Below are positions 60,564-61,768 of a DNA stretch of 61,768 bases, piece after piece. Numbering within the stretch: position 1 is the first letter of the stretch; every line of letters starts with the position of its first letter. The stretch is from Folioceros fuciformis. Lineage: Eukaryota > Anthocerotophyta > Anthocerotopsida > Anthocerotales. The DNA is taken from contig JBNGIO010006002.1 of the NCBI GenBank assembly GCA_049999805.1, positions 1-61,768 on the forward strand, in the 5' to 3' direction. Under the pieces are notes generated by a model. The model saw only the letters and a program-made list of their open reading frames with translations, did not search any database and was not told the origin of the DNA. A program made the position numbers and the translations under genes.

Positions 60564-61539
60564 TTCGACAATAGCCGGCCAATCGGTTTTTCGGAAGTAG
60601 ACCACGCAGGCCACTGGTCCTTGGTCTTATACAGACGAACCCGCACAACGCAGCACAATATCTACGTATCGTATGAAGTGCGGAAGTGCAGACACGACAT
60701 CGCTGCGCGATGGCGGGAAAATTCGAATGACCACTGAAACCCCACACAAGGTCTTCGTGAACTGAGTTAAAGTCAGGCGCTGACACCGCTAGGAACTGTT
60801 TAGCTGTGTGCAATAGACGCAAACGGTACACATCGGCCTCAAAGAATGCGCCTTGACACCTAAAACAGCTGGGCGTTGTGTACCTCGAGGAAAAAGCTGA
60901 AAAACAAAACTGCGAGACAAAACGACCACAACCTCGACCCCCCTCTCCCCCCCCCCAACCCCAGCTTGGACATTCAAGCTACACACTAGCCTACACAATG
61001 TGCATGCAGTAGGCACGGCAGGCCAAAACGAAACAAGCTCCCAGATTGGACACGTCAATCACACTAGCGTACGCAGTGTGCATGCAGCACGCACCCATCT
61101 CCAAGTCTGTACTCCACTCCACTGTGTCTAGTCGTGGGAATCCTCACTCCAAATGTGAGTGATCATGGGAGTCCTGACGCCAACTATGCCTTGTCACGGG
61201 AATCCTGACTCCAACGTGCTTGTCCCAGAAATCCTCAACCTGGACAGATGGGCAATTTGGTAGCATGACAATCAGGAGCAGATTGATGACAGTCAAAATC
61301 CCGCCTCAACCACGAACCAGGAGGTAATACAAAAGCCTAATAAATTTGTGCCCAACCCACACTAAAACGAGGACGATTGTCATTGCGCCAACATCCTATG
61401 AATAGGGCTATGGCTAAGAGAAACATGGAGGATGTAGCAAGCGGAGCCAGAAACTTGAGGTCCTAAGTGTCCAGTCCAGGCGGCATGGCATGGGATGAAA
61501 TGCTGGACAGACTAGAAGGAAGCCAGTGATGACCGTTCC
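60564..61539. other. SPO11-1 upstream region with short repeats
   Basis: The promoter of SPO11-1 is at the left. At 60981-61011 and 61060-61092 a 32-base sequence recurs (cacactagcctacacaatgt / cacactagcgtacgcagtgt, both followed by gcatgcag). At about 61130-61235 a ~30-base unit with gggaatcctgactcc recurs four times. No gene; right part is 3' UTR of the next gene. Confidence 0.55.
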
Positions 61540-61768
61540 TCAGACTGATGGAAGATTGGACGTACCCCTGCCATATGAAGCTCTTCTTTGGTTTTCTCGT
61601 CTCTTGGCACATACGTAGAGAAGTCCTCCCAAAACCACAGTTCCCAGGATGACCCCGATTGCTATACCCGCATTTCTGCCTGCTGAAGACTTCTTCTCCC
61701 CTCCTGACGTCTGGGGGGTTGAGGGTGCTGGGGGCGATGGAGGTGGTGGTGGTGATGGAGGTGGTGGT
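61540..61768 (-). CDS. 3' end of a proline-rich single-pass membrane protein (partial)
   Basis: The frame enters at the right edge on the minus strand and stops at 61540. It reads a Pro/Ser stem (PPPPSPPPPPSPPAPSTPQT), a spacer SGGEKKSSAGRN, one transmembrane span AGIAIGVILGTVVLGGLLYV and a short basic tail CAKRRENQRRASYGRGTSNL ending PSV. The layout (extracellular Pro-rich stem, one span, RR stop-transfer, ~30-residue cytoplasmic tail) suits a cell-surface or wall-associated protein. There is no kinase domain after the span, so a PERK-type receptor kinase is excluded for this isoform. The ectodomain is outside the window and the family cannot be named. Confidence 0.7.
   Translation of the reverse strand, partial: PPPPSPPPPPSPPAPSTPQTSGGEKKSSAGRNAGIAIGVILGTVVLGGLLYVCAKRRENQRRASYGRGTSNLPSV

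Overview
The window is nuclear DNA from a land plant. The evidence is spliceosomal introns, nuclear genes for chloroplast lumen and photosystem proteins (PsbX, TL29, a PsbP-domain protein), a 975-residue PLS-class PPR protein, a NodGS amidohydrolase/glutamine synthetase fusion and a trihelix factor. Most introns are only about 60-190 nt, genes are close together, and a SIRT5-type sirtuin and a fungal-looking C2H2 protein are present. This points to a seedless plant (lycophyte or bryophyte, perhaps hornwort or spikemoss) rather than a flowering plant; the species is inference. Two runs of N (5941-6040 and 38193-38592) interrupt genes.

Layout, left to right. A gene of unknown identity leaves the left edge (295 to <1, minus). 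Then come the spliceosomal kinase PRP4K (minus, 2.3-6.9 kb) and a repeat island (7.2-13.1 kb) with minisatellites and a ~130-bp satellite split by a 2.3-kb TG...CA element. A dense gene block follows: class III sirtuin (+), SKIP1-like F-box (-), mitochondrial peroxiredoxin PrxIIF (+), TL29 (-), PsbX (-), release factor eRF3 (-), UBLCP1 phosphatase (+) and a trihelix factor (-). An AT-rich repeat area (31-34 kb) holds a MAPK-like kinase with an in-frame stop. Next are an RS-rich nuclear protein (-), NodGS (+), another repeat area (43.7-46.2 kb), a C2H2 zinc-finger protein (+), an ERD2-like receptor (+), the PPR protein (-), AT-rich DNA, a B-lectin protein (-), a PsbP-domain protein (+), meiotic SPO11-1 (-), and the 3' end of a proline-rich single-pass membrane protein leaving the right edge (-).

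I rebuilt the spliced genes by hand from splice sites and family alignment. For PrxIIF, TL29, PsbX, eRF3, UBLCP1, trihelix, NodGS, C2H2, ERD2-like, PsbP and SPO11-1 the exon lengths add to an exact multiple of three, an internal check on the models. The sirtuin misses this by one base, at a visible one-base frameshift.

The genes are mostly unrelated housekeeping and organelle functions; no operon-like system is expected. The points most worth a second look are two U12-type (minor spliceosome) introns, one of them AT-AC, in NodGS and SPO11-1; a 17-nt microexon in SPO11-1; the SIRT5-type sirtuin with its frameshift; the kinase with a stop codon in its activation loop; the transposon inserted in a satellite array; and the fungal-like zinc-finger gene. 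Several pairs (F-box/PrxIIF, eRF3/UBLCP1, RS-rich/NodGS, lectin/PsbP) are head to head over short spacers and may share promoters.
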